Origin: Sphingomonas crusticola
Lineage (GTDB): Bacteria; Pseudomonadota; Alphaproteobacteria; Sphingomonadales; Sphingomonadaceae
Direction: 5' to 3'
NCBI RefSeq assembly: GCF_003391115.1
Contig: NZ_QTJP01000001.1
Span: 1,116,001-1,180,000 of the forward strand
Length of the DNA stretch: 64,000 bases
Part shown: positions 12,843 through 22,005 of the stretch, one piece after another
How positions within the stretch are numbered: position 1 is the stretch's first letter
How the letters are laid out: each line of letters opens with the position of its first letter
Notes under the pieces: model-generated
What the model was told of the DNA's origin: nothing
Database searches by the model: none
What the model saw: the letters and a program-made list of their open reading frames with translations, nothing else
Made by a program: the position numbers and the translations under genes

Positions 12843-13373
12843 ATGTTGCGACGTGCCAAAGCGGCTTTCTGTTCCGTTCTTCTCATTGCCGCTCTGTCTG
12901 TACCGTCGGCGGCCAATGCCCAGACCTTCTGGCAATGCGCCCCCTTCGCCCGCGTCTTCTCGGGCATCCAATTATTCGGCGCCGCCGGCAGCTGGTGGAA
13001 CCAGGCGATCGGCAAATATGCGCAAGGATCCGCTCCCAAGCTCGGCTCGGTTCTCGTGTTCAAAGCGATCGGCTCGATGCGTTCGGGTCATGTCGCAACC
13101 GTGACGCAGGTCATCTCCGATCGCCTGATCAAGGTAACGCACGCCAATTGGGGCGTGCGCGGCCAGGTCGAGCGCGACGTGACCGTGATCGACGCGTCGG
13201 CCAAAGGTGACTGGAGCGCGGTCAAGGTCTGGTACGGCCCGATCCATGACATCGGCATCAAGGCCTACCCCACCTACGGCTTCATCTATTCCGGCGCGAA
13301 GGCCGTAGCGAAGGGCGCCGAGGCGGCTGCCACCAAGGCACTCCACTACGACGCCGCCACGATCAAGGGCTGA
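12843..13373 (+). CDS. Secreted CHAP-domain peptidase-like protein
   Basis: This 176-aa protein has a signal peptide (cleavage near SAANAQ, about residue 26) followed by a single CHAP-like domain. The likely catalytic Cys is in WQCAPFAR (about residue 32), the His in RSGHVATV (about residue 86) and an Asn in THANW (about residue 101). CHAP enzymes cut peptidoglycan cross-bridges or glutathionylspermidine-type amides; the target here is not clear. The C-terminal tail is Ala/Lys-rich with no known domain. The gene stands alone, divergent from tRNA-Trp. A G-run near 12826 is a weak ribosome site. Confidence 0.75.
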   Translation: MLRRAKAAFCSVLLIAALSVPSAANAQTFWQCAPFARVFSGIQLFGAAGSWWNQAIGKYAQGSAPKLGSVLVFKAIGSMRSGHVATVTQVISDRLIKVTHANWGVRGQVERDVTVIDASAKGDWSAVKVWYGPIHDIGIKAYPTYGFIYSGAKAVAKGAEAAATKALHYDAATIKG

Positions 13374-13481
13374 GCACGAAGCTAGGCGACAAGCCCGTCG
13401 AACAAGCGACATCCGGAATCCCCAGCCGCCCGATCAATCGGGCGATGACGCCCCCTCACCGCACAGCAGCGTCAATCTTCC

Positions 13482-14048
13482 TCAGTGGATTGTATCCGCC
13501 GCCGTTGCGCGCGGAAGGAACCAGCGCGCGATCACCAGGCTAGCGCCCGACAACATCGCCAGATCGGCGATCAAGGCGTAGATGGCATAGCGCCAATCGG
13601 CATGGTTCCAGATCGGATCGCTCGTCACGATCATCACGGTCGCCGCCGCGCTGAGGCCGATGGCCAGTCTGGCGCGCGAAGCAAAGTCGGTGACCCGCCC
13701 GGCCACTGCAAACAGGCTGAGCGCGATCATGAGCGAGACGATCACCTCCTGCACCAAGCCGCCGATCATCGATGCCGGATCGCCCGGCGCAAAGCCGTTC
13801 AAATTATAATCGACGATCGAAATCGGGCCTTTGCTGTAGCCGTTGGCGCCCACCTGGCTCCCAGGATTGGGCACGACGTAACGACCGGTGTGCGGCAGAT
13901 TTTGCGCGTGGCTTAGCTGGACAGCGGCATTCTGATCGTCGGTTGCAGTGGAGTAACCGAGATATTGCAGCGGCGTCGCCCAGAAAAGGAAGCCGATGAT
14001 GAACATCGCCACGCCGCCCGCCAGGCTTCCGATCACGACCCGAACCAT
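13482..14048 (-). CDS. Membrane protein of unknown function (about four helices)
   Basis: This 188-aa protein has an N-terminal membrane helix (VIGSLAGGVAMFIIGFLFWA), an external loop with RYVVPNPGS, and three further hydrophobic helices. The last is followed by a basic C terminus. The layout resembles small sphingomonad proteins with no assigned function. The ATG at 14048 is the only plausible start. It lies just downstream of gmk on the same strand with a 35-bp gap, so it may be co-transcribed with it. Confidence 0.7.
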   Translation of the reverse strand: MVRVVIGSLAGGVAMFIIGFLFWATPLQYLGYSTATDDQNAAVQLSHAQNLPHTGRYVVPNPGSQVGANGYSKGPISIVDYNLNGFAPGDPASMIGGLVQEVIVSLMIALSLFAVAGRVTDFASRARLAIGLSAAATVMIVTSDPIWNHADWRYAIYALIADLAMLSGASLVIARWFLPRATAADTIH

Positions 14049-14083
14049 GCCGCCGCTCCCCTATTGTGTAGGGGGATCCTACC

Positions 14084-14728
14084 TCATCCGTTCTTGGGCG
14101 TCATCAACTTGCGGACGAAGCCGATCAGCCCCGTCTGGCGCGAGCGGCGCAGGCGCTCGGCGATGAGGATATGGCGCACCTGCGCGAAGCAGGCCTGCAC
14201 GTCATCGTTGATCAGGACGTAATCATAACCGTCCCAGTGGCTGATTTCGGAATTGGCCCGCGCCATGCGCGCCTCCACCACATTCTTGTCGTCGGTACCG
14301 CGTGTAAGCAGGCGCCGCTCGAGCTCGTCGACCGACGGCGGCAGGATGAAGACGCGCACGACGTCGCCGCCGGCCTGCTGGTAAAGTTGCTGCGCGCCCT
14401 GCCAATCAATGTCGAACAGCACATCGCGGCCTTCGGCCAGCATCGCCTCGACCGGAGCGCGCGGCGTGCCGTAGCGATGATCGAAGACGTGCGCCCATTC
14501 CATCAGCTCGCCGTCGCCGACCATGTCCTTGAAGGTCGGCACATCCACGAAATGATAATCGCGCCCATCGACTTCGCCGGGGCGGATCGGCCTGGTAGTT
14601 ACCGAGACTGAAAGTTCTATGTCCTTGTCTTCGGCGAGCAACATGCGCGCGATCGTGGATTTGCCCGCGCCGGACGGCGACGACAGAACGAACAGGACAC
14701 CGCGGCGATGGAGACCAGGAAGAGGCAT
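14084..14728 (-). CDS. gmk: Guanylate kinase
   Basis: Guanylate kinase (214 aa) phosphorylates GMP to GDP with ATP, needed for GTP and for (p)ppGpp pools. The P-loop [13 protein letters not shown] (about residues 16-28), the GMP-binding segment [21 protein letters not shown] and the [14 protein letters not shown] motif are all present, and the length is normal. The start lies 42 bp from the divergent DUF2585 gene. Confidence 0.97.
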   Translation of the reverse strand: MPLPGLHRRGVLFVLSSPSGAGKSTIARMLLAEDKDIELSVSVTTRPIRPGEVDGRDYHFVDVPTFKDMVGDGELMEWAHVFDHRYGTPRAPVEAMLAEGRDVLFDIDWQGAQQLYQQAGGDVVRVFILPPSVDELERRLLTRGTDDKNVVEARMARANSEISHWDGYDYVLINDDVQACFAQVRHILIAERLRRSRQTGLIGFVRKLMTPKNG

Positions 14729-14770
14729 GGCCGCTCTTGGCTTTGCCGCGCCGGAAGGTCAACGTGCGGC

Positions 14771-15349
14771 ATGGATGAAGCCCACCCTGCTATTCGCTTT
14801 AATGTGGCCGCGGCCGCGATCGCGATTGCCCTGATCCTTGCCGCCGCGGCCGCGACGTTGCTGGCGATGGGGCGGCCGCCGATCTGCACCTGCGGGCATG
14901 TCGCCCTGTGGCACGGTGCGATCGACGCCGGGAACAGCCAGCATCTGCTCGACTGGTATTCGCCCAGTCACGTCATTCACGGTTTTCTGTTCTACGCCGC
15001 CGGCTGGCTGCTGCTGCGCCGTGTGCCGTTACGCTTTCGGCTGCTGATCGCGGTGGCGATCGAGGCCGGCTGGGAGCTGGTCGAAAATTCGCCGATGGTG
15101 ATCGATCGCTATCGCACCGCCACGATGGCGCTCGGCTATACCGGCGACAGCGTGCTCAATTCGCTTTCGGACATCGCCTGCATGATGATCGGCTTCGCGA
15201 TCGCGCGGCGCCTGCCGCCATGGGTTACGATTGCGCTCGCCATCGCGTTCGAGCTGGTGACATTGGCTGTAATCCGCGACAATCTCACGCTCAATATCGT
15301 GATGTTGCTGTGGCCGGTCGATGCGATCCGTCAGTGGCAGGCGGGCTGA
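14771..15349 (+). CDS. DUF2585 family integral membrane protein
   Basis: This protein of about 192 aa has four to five membrane helices. It carries the family's conserved pieces: [47 protein letters not shown] and [14 protein letters not shown] recognise it as a DUF2585-type protein, found mainly in alphaproteobacteria with unknown function. The conserved His, Glu and Asp residues at the membrane face could bind a metal, but this is only an inference. The ATG at 14771 is chosen; the frame is open to 14708 over the gmk start. The stop lies 10 bp before the next start. Confidence 0.8.
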   Translation: MDEAHPAIRFNVAAAAIAIALILAAAAATLLAMGRPPICTCGHVALWHGAIDAGNSQHLLDWYSPSHVIHGFLFYAAGWLLLRRVPLRFRLLIAVAIEAGWELVENSPMVIDRYRTATMALGYTGDSVLNSLSDIACMMIGFAIARRLPPWVTIALAIAFELVTLAVIRDNLTLNIVMLLWPVDAIRQWQAG

Positions 15350-15359
15350 AGGGGGAAAT

Positions 15360-16673
15360 ATGAAGGGCACGATCGCGTTCGCCACCGCACTGGCGCTGGT
15401 CTTTGCCGCGGCATCGTCGGCACAGGCCAGGGATATCGTCATCCACGCCGGCACGCTGATCGATGGGACCGGCGGCACGCCCCGGCGGCAAGTCTCGATC
15501 CTGGTGCACGACGATCGTATCAGCGCGGTCCAGCCCGGCTTCGTGGCCCCGGCCGGCGCGGAGGTGATCGACCTGTCGCAGCAGACCGTGCTGCCCGGTC
15601 TGATCGATTGCCACGTCCACATCATGGCAGCGTGGCATAGCGGCGATCCGATCCGCCTGGCCGTGACCACCACCGCCTATGACGCCCTGATCGATGGGGT
15701 GAATGACGCCCGCGCCACTTTGCTCGCCGGCTTCACCACGATCCGCGACGTCGGCGACGCGACCACGGCGGTGGTGGCACTCAAGAAGGCGGTAGCCGCG
15801 GGCACAATCCCCGGTCCGCGCATGTGGGTGTCCGGAACCGCGCTCGGGCCAAGCGGCGGCCATGGCGATCCGGCCAATGGGCTCCTGCCCGAATTCGGGG
15901 AAATTCCGAGCTGGCAGGAGAGCCTGGTCGATAGCCCCGAGCAGGCGCGCACGACCGTGCGTCGCATGTGGCGGGCCGGCGTCGACCTGATCAAGATCAT
16001 GCCGTCGGGCGGGGTCATGTCGATCGGCGACGACCCCAAGCTGCAATTGATGGAGGATGACGAGATCAAAGCAGTGATCGAAACCGCCCATTCGCTGGGG
16101 CTGAAGGTGGCCGCGCACGCGCACGGCAAGCAGGCGATCGATCACACAATCGCGCTCGGCGTCGATTCGATCGAGCATGGAAGCTATGCCGACGCCGATA
16201 GTTACAAATTGTTCAAGGCGCACGGCACTTACTTGGTGCCGACGATGCTGGTCGGCCAGCGCGTCTATGAGCGCGCCAGGACGCATCCGGAGCAGCTCAA
16301 TCCCTCCACCGCCGCCAAGGCGCTGGTAATCGGGCCGCTGCTGCAGAAAAATCTGCACGATGCCCATGCCGCCGGTGTCAAGATCGCGTTCGGCACCGAC
16401 ACGTTCGGCCTTTCCGCACATGGCGAAAATGCGCAGGAATTCGCGATCGAGGTGGCGGCGGGCATGACGCCGATGGAAGCGATCCTGACCGCGACGCGCA
16501 ACGCCGCTGATCTGATCGGCGCGAGCGGCGACATCGGCTCGATCCAGCCGGGCCGCTATGCCGATGTCATCGCCGTGACCGCCGATCCGCTCACGGACGT
16601 GCGCGCACTCGAGCGCGTCGACTTCGTGATGAAGGGCGGCGCCGTGGTGAAGGCAGGCGGCAAACCGCTGTAA
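15360..16673 (+). CDS. Secreted metal-dependent amidohydrolase
   Basis: This 437-aa protein is an exported amidohydrolase-superfamily enzyme. A signal peptide (about residues 1-23, AQARD) is followed by the metal ligands HVH (LIDCHVHIMAAW), a likely carboxylated Lys in DLIKIMPSGG, His in AAHAHGKQAI and SIEHGSYAD, and Asp in FGTDTFG. This is the binuclear pattern of the Xaa-Pro dipeptidase/aryldialkylphosphatase-related exported enzymes common in sphingomonads. Substrates are usually N-acyl amino acids or dipeptides; the exact one is unknown. The ATG at 15360 has a GGGGG site 4 bases before it. It follows DUF2585 closely and is probably in one transcript with it. Confidence 0.88.
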   Translation: MKGTIAFATALALVFAAASSAQARDIVIHAGTLIDGTGGTPRRQVSILVHDDRISAVQPGFVAPAGAEVIDLSQQTVLPGLIDCHVHIMAAWHSGDPIRLAVTTTAYDALIDGVNDARATLLAGFTTIRDVGDATTAVVALKKAVAAGTIPGPRMWVSGTALGPSGGHGDPANGLLPEFGEIPSWQESLVDSPEQARTTVRRMWRAGVDLIKIMPSGGVMSIGDDPKLQLMEDDEIKAVIETAHSLGLKVAAHAHGKQAIDHTIALGVDSIEHGSYADADSYKLFKAHGTYLVPTMLVGQRVYERARTHPEQLNPSTAAKALVIGPLLQKNLHDAHAAGVKIAFGTDTFGLSAHGENAQEFAIEVAAGMTPMEAILTATRNAADLIGASGDIGSIQPGRYADVIAVTADPLTDVRALERVDFVMKGGAVVKAGGKPL

Positions 16674-16802
16674 CTTCCTCCCTTTGCGACCATGTTTGCC
16701 GGAACCAGGCGTGCCGGCATGCGCTTGTCCCGCAACCCGCCGCATCGCGCTTCACCCGCGCCGCCGGCGACGCTAAGGCTCGGTAAAGTAAGAGGAGACG
16801 GC

Positions 16803-17018
16803 ATGGCTGACACGCGCAACGGCGGCGGCAAGAGGAATAGCGAAGGCTCCGCCCGCAAACGGACATCGCGCAACAAGAATGTCGCGGTGGCAGCCACCGG
16901 CGTGGCGATCGGCATCGGATCGGCAGCTTTGGTGGCTGCCTTGCTCTATGCCAATCGCCCGCAGGAAGATGATGAAGTCACCCCGCCCGATCCGAGGTTC
17001 GAACCGCGCGAATCCTGA
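16803..17018 (+). CDS. Small single-helix membrane protein, unknown function
   Basis: This 71-aa protein has a basic N-terminal third (Lys/Arg/Ser-rich), one membrane helix (NVAVAATGVAIGIGSAALVAALLYA) and an acidic Pro-rich tail. An AGGAG ribosome site precedes the ATG. No family is recognised. It is convergent with fumC, 19 bp between stops. The good ribosome site and clear topology support a real gene. Confidence 0.65.
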   Translation: MADTRNGGGKRNSEGSARKRTSRNKNVAVAATGVAIGIGSAALVAALLYANRPQEDDEVTPPDPRFEPRES

Positions 17019-17037
17019 TCGCAGCGTGGCCGCGTTG

Positions 17038-18429
17038 TCAGCGGCCGATCATATTCTCCGGCAGGACGACGCGGTCGAAGGTGGCTTCGTCGACCAACTC
17101 CAGCGCGAGGCCCGCTTCCTTGAGCGTCAGCCCATGATGATGGGCATGCTTGGCGATCTTGGCGGCATTGTCGTAGCCGATCTCGGGAGCCAGCGCGGTC
17201 ACCAGCATCAGCGAGCGATCCAGCAGCGACGCGATGCGCTCGCGATCCGGCTCGAGTCCCTCGAGCGCGCGCTCGCGGAAGCTTTCCATGGCGACGGTGA
17301 GCAGTTCGATCGAGCGCAGCACGTTGGCCCCGATCAGCGGCTTGAACACGTTGAGTTCGAGATGCCCCTGTAAGCCGCCCACGGTGATCGCGACATTGTT
17401 GCCCATTACCTGAGCGGCGACCATCGTCATCATCTCTGCCTGGGTCGGATTGACCTTGCCCGGCATGATCGAGCTGCCAGGCTCATTCTCCGGCAGCTTC
17501 AGCTCACCAAGCCCGCAGCGCGGCCCCGAGCCGAGCAAACGGATGTCGTTGGCGATCTTGGTGAGCGCGACCGCCAGCACGTTGAGCGCCCCGGACAGGT
17601 GGACGAGCGCGTCGTTGGAGGCGAGCGCCTCGAACTTGTTGGGTGCGGTCACGAACGGCAGGCCGGTTATCGCCGCAATCTCCGCCGCGATCGCCTCGCC
17701 AAAGCCTTGCGGCGCGTTGAGCCCGGTGCCGACTGCCGTACCGCCCTGCGCCAGCTGATACATGCCGTTGACCACAACCGGCTCGATGCGCTTGCGGCTG
17801 CGCGCAATCTGCGCGGCATAGCCTGAAAATTCGTCGCCCAGCGTCAACGGCGTCGCATCCTGCAGGTGGGTGCGGCCGATCTTGATGATGTCATCCCACG
17901 CTCTTGCCTTCTCCTCCAAAGTGGCGAGCATCGCGTCGAGCGCCGGGAACAGCCGGTCATTGACCGCACGTGCCGCCGCGATGTGGAGCGCGGTCGGGAA
18001 GCTGTCATTGGACGACTGGCTCATATTGACGTGATCGTTGGGATGGACCGGCGTCTTGCCGCCGCGCGTGCCGGCCAGCGCCTCGTTGGCGATCCCAGCG
18101 ATCACCTCGTTGGCGTTCATGTTGGATTGCGTGCCCGATCCAGTTTGCCAGATGACGAGCGGGAATTGATCGTCATGCTCACCCGCGACCACCGTCGCAG
18201 CCGCCTGCTCGATCGCGTCGGCGATCTTCGCATCCAGGCCATGCTTGCGGTTTACCCGTGCCGCCGCCTGCTTCACGATCGCCAGCGCATGGATGATGCC
18301 GATCGGCATCCGTTCGCGCTCACCAAAAGGGAAATTCTCGATCGAGCGCTGCGTCTGCGCGCCCCAATAGGCGTCGGCGGGTACTTCGATGGGCCCGAAG
18401 CTGTCGGTTTCGGTACGCGTGGTCATCAT
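17038..18429 (-). CDS. fumC: Class II fumarate hydratase
   Basis: This is the iron-independent, oxidant-stable fumarase (463 aa) that interconverts fumarate and L-malate in the TCA cycle. Seen are the N-terminal [21 protein letters not shown], the [11 protein letters not shown] segment and the family signature [15 protein letters not shown] with the flexible active-site loop. Two adjacent ATGs (18429 and 18426) follow AGGA; either gives the same protein within one residue. The gene is divergent from the cupin-like gene. Confidence 0.97.
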   Translation of the reverse strand: MMTTRTETDSFGPIEVPADAYWGAQTQRSIENFPFGERERMPIGIIHALAIVKQAAARVNRKHGLDAKIADAIEQAAATVVAGEHDDQFPLVIWQTGSGTQSNMNANEVIAGIANEALAGTRGGKTPVHPNDHVNMSQSSNDSFPTALHIAAARAVNDRLFPALDAMLATLEEKARAWDDIIKIGRTHLQDATPLTLGDEFSGYAAQIARSRKRIEPVVVNGMYQLAQGGTAVGTGLNAPQGFGEAIAAEIAAITGLPFVTAPNKFEALASNDALVHLSGALNVLAVALTKIANDIRLLGSGPRCGLGELKLPENEPGSSIMPGKVNPTQAEMMTMVAAQVMGNNVAITVGGLQGHLELNVFKPLIGANVLRSIELLTVAMESFRERALEGLEPDRERIASLLDRSLMLVTALAPEIGYDNAAKIAKHAHHHGLTLKEAGLALELVDEATFDRVVLPENMIGR

Positions 18430-18542
18430 GTCGTCCTGCTGGAGGGTGCGCCTCATTTAGAAAAGTGCGCCGAATATGCGAGGTCAAAAAGCGGCTTTCG
18501 TGCGCGCCGCCGCGCGGTAAGACGGACGCAAGGAGAGCGAAG

Positions 18543-19538
18543 GTGCAGGTCAGGGACTATCGCGGCGTCGATCAGCGCCGTTTCCGCGAAGAGATCATGC
18601 CGCTTTCGCAGCCGGCGGTGCTGCGCGGCGCCGCGGCGGATTGGCCGGCGGTCCGCGCCGCCGCCACACCCGAAGGCATCGCCGCCTACCTTCAGGCGCA
18701 GGATACGGGCGCGAAATTCGACATGCTGGTTGGGCCACCCGCCATCAAAGGCCGCTTCTTTTACAATGCGGACATGACGGGTCTCAATTTCGAGCGTTTG
18801 CCCGCCACCGTTACCAGGATCGCCAACGAGCTGGTGGCGGCGGCGCACGACGCCGCGCCGGCCGCGCTCGCCGCCCAGGCGATCGAGGCGAAGGCATCGG
18901 TCCCGGCCTTCGCGGAGGAGAACCGGCTCGACCTGATCGGAAAGCCGGTTTCGCCGCGCTTGTGGATCGGCAACCGTGTGGTCGTAAGCGCGCATCATGA
19001 CATGTTCTCGAACATCGCGGTGGTGGTGGCAGGCAAGCGACGCTTCACCTTGTTCCCGCCCGACCAGGTCGCCAACCTGCATATCGGCCCGTTCGAATTC
19101 ACCCCCGCCGGCACGCCCGTCAGCCTGATCGATTTCGACGCGCCCGATCAGGATCGTTTCCCCGGCTTTGCGCACGCACTTGCCGTTGCCCAGACCGCCG
19201 ACCTCGAACCCGGCGACGCCATCTACATTCCCTATATGTGGTGGCACCATGTCCGCTCGACCGAGAGCTTCAACATGCTCGCCAATTATTGGTGGAACGA
19301 GGCGCCCCCCGCCCAGCCCGGCCTTCAACCCGTGGACGCTCTGGTCCACGCCTTCCTGGCCTTTTCAGGCCTGCCGGCCGAACAGCGCGCCGCGTGGGCG
19401 CCGATGTTCCAATATCTCGTGTTCGACGAAACTGCGGCTGCGCATATGCCAGCCGACAAGAGCGGGATCCGCGGCAAGCTCACCGAGGACAGTAAGCGCC
19501 GCATCCGTCAGCAGATGGGCGCATTGATGACCCGATAG
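18543..19538 (+). CDS. Cupin-like (JmjC-type) Fe(II)/2-oxoglutarate oxygenase family protein
   Basis: This 331-aa protein is of the Cupin_8/JmjC-like group. It has the opening PAVLRGAAADWPAV, a double-stranded beta helix with candidate iron ligands in SAHHDMFSN (His and Asp) and WWHHVRS (distal His), and LEPGDAIYIPYMWWHH typical of these proteins. Relatives hydroxylate proteins or small molecules, and in sphingomonads they are often found near TonB-dependent receptor loci; no such neighbour is adjacent here. I chose the GTG at 18543 because AGGAG precedes it and the frame upstream has no homology. Target unknown. Confidence 0.8.
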   Translation: MQVRDYRGVDQRRFREEIMPLSQPAVLRGAAADWPAVRAAATPEGIAAYLQAQDTGAKFDMLVGPPAIKGRFFYNADMTGLNFERLPATVTRIANELVAAAHDAAPAALAAQAIEAKASVPAFAEENRLDLIGKPVSPRLWIGNRVVVSAHHDMFSNIAVVVAGKRRFTLFPPDQVANLHIGPFEFTPAGTPVSLIDFDAPDQDRFPGFAHALAVAQTADLEPGDAIYIPYMWWHHVRSTESFNMLANYWWNEAPPAQPGLQPVDALVHAFLAFSGLPAEQRAAWAPMFQYLVFDETAAAHMPADKSGIRGKLTEDSKRRIRQQMGALMTR

Positions 19539-19569
19539 CCCCCACCCAGGACGAGATTGCGCGGAAATA

Positions 19570-19588
19570 TAGTTGACCGAATCAACTA
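19570..19588. promoter_or_regulatory. Palindromic operator of the MarR-GNAT gene
   Basis: A perfect 7-bp inverted repeat TAGTTGA-N5-TCAACTA ends 19 bp before the ATG at 19608. It overlaps a TATAGT -10-like hexamer. The TTGA...TCAA form is typical of MarR-family operators, so the downstream gene is probably autorepressed. Confidence 0.8.
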
Positions 19589-19607
19589 ACGGGCGCAGCT
19601 TGTTCGC

Positions 19608-20519
19608 ATGGATGAGCAAATTGCAACGGTCCGAAACTTCAACCGCTTCTACACGCGCTTCGTCGGCGCGTTGAACGCACGCTTTCTTGGCTCCGACCTG
19701 TCGCTGGCCGAAGCGCGTTTGCTGTTCGAGATCGCGCACGGCGAGCCCCTACTCGCGAGCGATCTGCAGGCGCGGCTGGACATGGACGCGGGCTTCGTCA
19801 GCCGCGTACTCGCTCGATTCCAGACACGCGGCTGGATCGTCCGCACGCGTGACGGCGGCGATGCACGGCAGCGCGCCATCACGCTCACCCCTGCCGGCGA
19901 AGAAGCGTTCGCGCTGATCGATACCCGTCAGCGCGCGGAGGTGACCGCTTTACTGGATCGGCTCGGGCCGGTGCATCGCGCGGACCTCTGCGCCTCGCTG
20001 CAGTCGGCGCAGGCCTTGCTCGCAGATTATCAGACACGCGATTTCACCCTGCGCACCTTCCGTGCCGGCGACATGGGAATGATCGCCGCCCGCCAGGCAA
20101 TCCTCTACCGCGAGATTTACGGCTGGGGCCCGCAGATTGAGGTGATTGCCGGCCAAGTCACCACCGATTTTCTACGCGATTACAAGCCAGGGCGGGAGCA
20201 ATGCTGGGTAGCGGAAGTGGGCGGCAAGATGGCCGGATCGGTCTTCCTCACCGACGAGGGCGAAGGCCTGTCGCGGCTGAGGCTTCTGTACGTCGAACCG
20301 TTCGCGCGCGGGCTCGGCATCGGCAATATGTTGGTCGACACCTGCCTCGGCTTCGCCCGCACGCGCGGCTATTCCGCGATGACCTTGTGGACCCACACCA
20401 TCCTCGCGAGCGCGCGCCGCATCTATGCCGCGCACGGCTTCGAGATCGTCGATGTGCATACGCACGAAGAATTCGGAGCGCCGGTGCAGAGCGAAACCTG
20501 GCGGCTCGAACTCTCGTGA
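19608..20519 (+). CDS. MarR-type regulator fused to a GNAT acetyltransferase
   Basis: This 303-aa protein joins a MarR winged-helix domain (residues 1-140; LSLAEARLLFEIAHGEPLLASDL, recognition region FVSRVLARFQTRGWIVRTRDGGDARQRAITLT) to a GNAT domain (residues 150-303; RLLYVEPFARGLGIGNMLVD, the acetyl-CoA loop). This fused family is known in many bacteria; the acetyltransferase half may sense or modify the ligand. A palindromic operator overlaps its promoter. The neighbours on both sides face other ways, so it is a single-gene unit. Confidence 0.9.
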   Translation: MDEQIATVRNFNRFYTRFVGALNARFLGSDLSLAEARLLFEIAHGEPLLASDLQARLDMDAGFVSRVLARFQTRGWIVRTRDGGDARQRAITLTPAGEEAFALIDTRQRAEVTALLDRLGPVHRADLCASLQSAQALLADYQTRDFTLRTFRAGDMGMIAARQAILYREIYGWGPQIEVIAGQVTTDFLRDYKPGREQCWVAEVGGKMAGSVFLTDEGEGLSRLRLLYVEPFARGLGIGNMLVDTCLGFARTRGYSAMTLWTHTILASARRIYAAHGFEIVDVHTHEEFGAPVQSETWRLELS

Positions 20520-20533
20520 TTGCGCCGCCGTCC

Positions 20534-20878
20534 TCAGCCGTGCGCGTCCCGGCTGTCGGAGGGCGCCTGATCGCGATCCCCCATCCCGTAATCGCGCACG
20601 ATCGCACCGATTCGCAGCCGATAATCGCTAAAAGTCCCCGTCCGGCCCTCGGCCTGCGCCGCGCGATGATGCGCGTCGTTGCGCCACGCCGCCACCGCCT
20701 GTTCGTCACGCCAGAAAGACAGCGATAACAGCTTGCCGGGCTCTGCGAGGCTTTCGAACCGCTCGACCGAAAGGAAGCCGTCCATCCGCTCCAGCTCGGG
20801 CTTCAGCGCGGCGGCCAGAGTAAGATAATGCTGGCTTTCCCCCTCCGCCGGCCAGAGCTCGAAGATGACCGCGATCAC
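20534..20878 (-). CDS. Antibiotic biosynthesis monooxygenase (ABM) family protein
   Basis: This 114-aa protein has a ferredoxin-like dimeric alpha-beta barrel: AVIFELWPAEGESQHYLTLAAAL, the typical MDGFLSVERFESLAEPGKLLSL and SFWRDEQAVAAWRND. Such proteins act as cofactor-free monooxygenases or haem-degrading enzymes. The start is a GTG at 20878 that overlaps the stop of the upstream NIPSNAP gene by 4 bases, so the two are coupled. The C-terminal tail after IVRDYGMGDRD is variable. Confidence 0.85.
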   Translation of the reverse strand: MIAVIFELWPAEGESQHYLTLAAALKPELERMDGFLSVERFESLAEPGKLLSLSFWRDEQAVAAWRNDAHHRAAQAEGRTGTFSDYRLRIGAIVRDYGMGDRDQAPSDSRDAHG

Positions 20879-21204
20879 AGCTGCGCCAGCGTCGCATGCG
20901 GCAGTGAGACATTGCGCAGGAACAATCGGTCCTCGCGCCGGATAAAACGTTCGCGCTGGCTAAAGGCGAAATTCTCCTGACTGAGCGGATCGGCCTTAAG
21001 GCGCGCGCGATAGGCTTCGTAGGCGGCGAGATCGGCAATCGTGTAGACACCGTATGCGGTCGTGGCCGAACCTTCGTGCGGCGCGAAATAACCGATCAGG
21101 TTCGCCCCGCACCTGGGAATCGCCTGTCCCCAGTTGCGGGCATAATGCTCGAACGCGGCGATCTTGTAGGGATCGAGCTCGTAGCGGATGAAGCATGTGA
21201 TCAT
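20875..21204 (-). CDS. NIPSNAP family protein
   Basis: This 109-aa protein has the NIPSNAP fold, related to the ABM barrel: MITCFIRYELDPYKIAAFEHYARNWG, LIGYFAPHEGSATTAYGVYTI and AYEAYRARLKADP are typical. The ATG at 21204 has a very good AGGAGG site 5 bases before it; the longer frame has no such site. It is first in a two-gene unit with the ABM protein and is divergent from an ArsR regulator, suggesting control by that repressor. Biochemical role unknown. Confidence 0.87.
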   Translation of the reverse strand: MITCFIRYELDPYKIAAFEHYARNWGQAIPRCGANLIGYFAPHEGSATTAYGVYTIADLAAYEAYRARLKADPLSQENFAFSQRERFIRREDRLFLRNVSLPHATLAQL

Positions 21205-21253
21205 GATCGCCTCCTGTTGTTCCAACCGCCGATAGCGCCGCGGCACAACGGAC

Positions 21254-21273
21254 GTTTCGGCCGGGGCCGAAAC
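21254..21273. promoter_or_regulatory. 20-bp perfect palindrome between the ArsR and NIPSNAP genes
   Basis: GTTTCGGCC-GG-GGCCGAAAC is a perfect palindrome with 9-bp arms. It lies 43 bp before the ArsR start at 21317 and 49 bp before the NIPSNAP start at 21204. Its position suggests that it is the operator by which the ArsR-type protein controls both directions. Confidence 0.78.
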
Positions 21274-21316
21274 ATTGGGCTGTTAATTGGGACAGGATGG
21301 CAGTCGAGGTGACGCA

Positions 21317-21991
21317 ATGTTGAGCATTTCCGGATTGGCAGAAACCGCAACCCTGGTCGGCGAGCCGGCGCGGACGACCATGCTGGCGACGTTGATGGAC
21401 GGCCGTGCGCTCACCGCCGGCGAGCTGGCACGGGCTGCCGGCGTGACGGCGTCTACCGCCAGCGGCCATCTGTCCCGCATGCTCGAGGCCGGTCTGCTTG
21501 CGCTCGAACGGCAGGGGCGGCATCATTATTACCGGCTCGCATCGCCTGCGATCGCCGCGATGCTAGAGGCGATGATGGTCGTGGCGCCGCCCCCCATCAG
21601 AACCGGCCCACGCGATCAGGCAATGCGGCGCGCGCGGACCTGTTACGATCATCTTGCCGGCAACATTGCCGTGGCGATGACAGATGCGATGATCGCGCGC
21701 CGGCAGATCGAACTGTCGGGCGATGGCGCGGCGCTGACGTCGGCCGGACGCGCGCTGTTCGGAACCATCGGAATCGAACTGCCGGAACAAAGCGGACAAG
21801 GCACGATCCTCTGCCGCCTTTGCCTCGACTGGAGCGAACGCCGCCATCATATCGGCGGCGTGGCCGGCGCTCTACTTTACCGGGAATTTCTCGCACGTCA
21901 TTGGATCAGGCAGGCAGACGGCAGCCGGGCCATCAGCTTCACGCCGCCCGGCCGTGCAGCGCTAGAGCGTCTCTTCGCAGTCGAAGTGTAG
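21317..21991 (+). CDS. ArsR-family transcriptional regulator
   Basis: This 224-aa protein has an ArsR winged helix at residues 1-80 (VGEPARTTMLATLMDGRALTAGELARAAGV, TASTASGHLSRMLEAGLL, RQGRHHYYRL). An extra C-terminal domain follows with conserved Cys and His (CYDHLAGNIAV; ILCRLCLDWSERRHHIGG; LYREFLARHW), which may hold a ligand or metal. This longer subgroup is known as DNA-binding regulators of NIPSNAP/ABM-type genes. The ATG at 21317 follows GAGG by 7 bases and is preferred over 21287. The palindrome upstream is its likely target. Confidence 0.88.
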   Translation: MLSISGLAETATLVGEPARTTMLATLMDGRALTAGELARAAGVTASTASGHLSRMLEAGLLALERQGRHHYYRLASPAIAAMLEAMMVVAPPPIRTGPRDQAMRRARTCYDHLAGNIAVAMTDAMIARRQIELSGDGAALTSAGRALFGTIGIELPEQSGQGTILCRLCLDWSERRHHIGGVAGALLYREFLARHWIRQADGSRAISFTPPGRAALERLFAVEV

Positions 21992-22005
21992 TTCCGGTAC
22001 CGACG

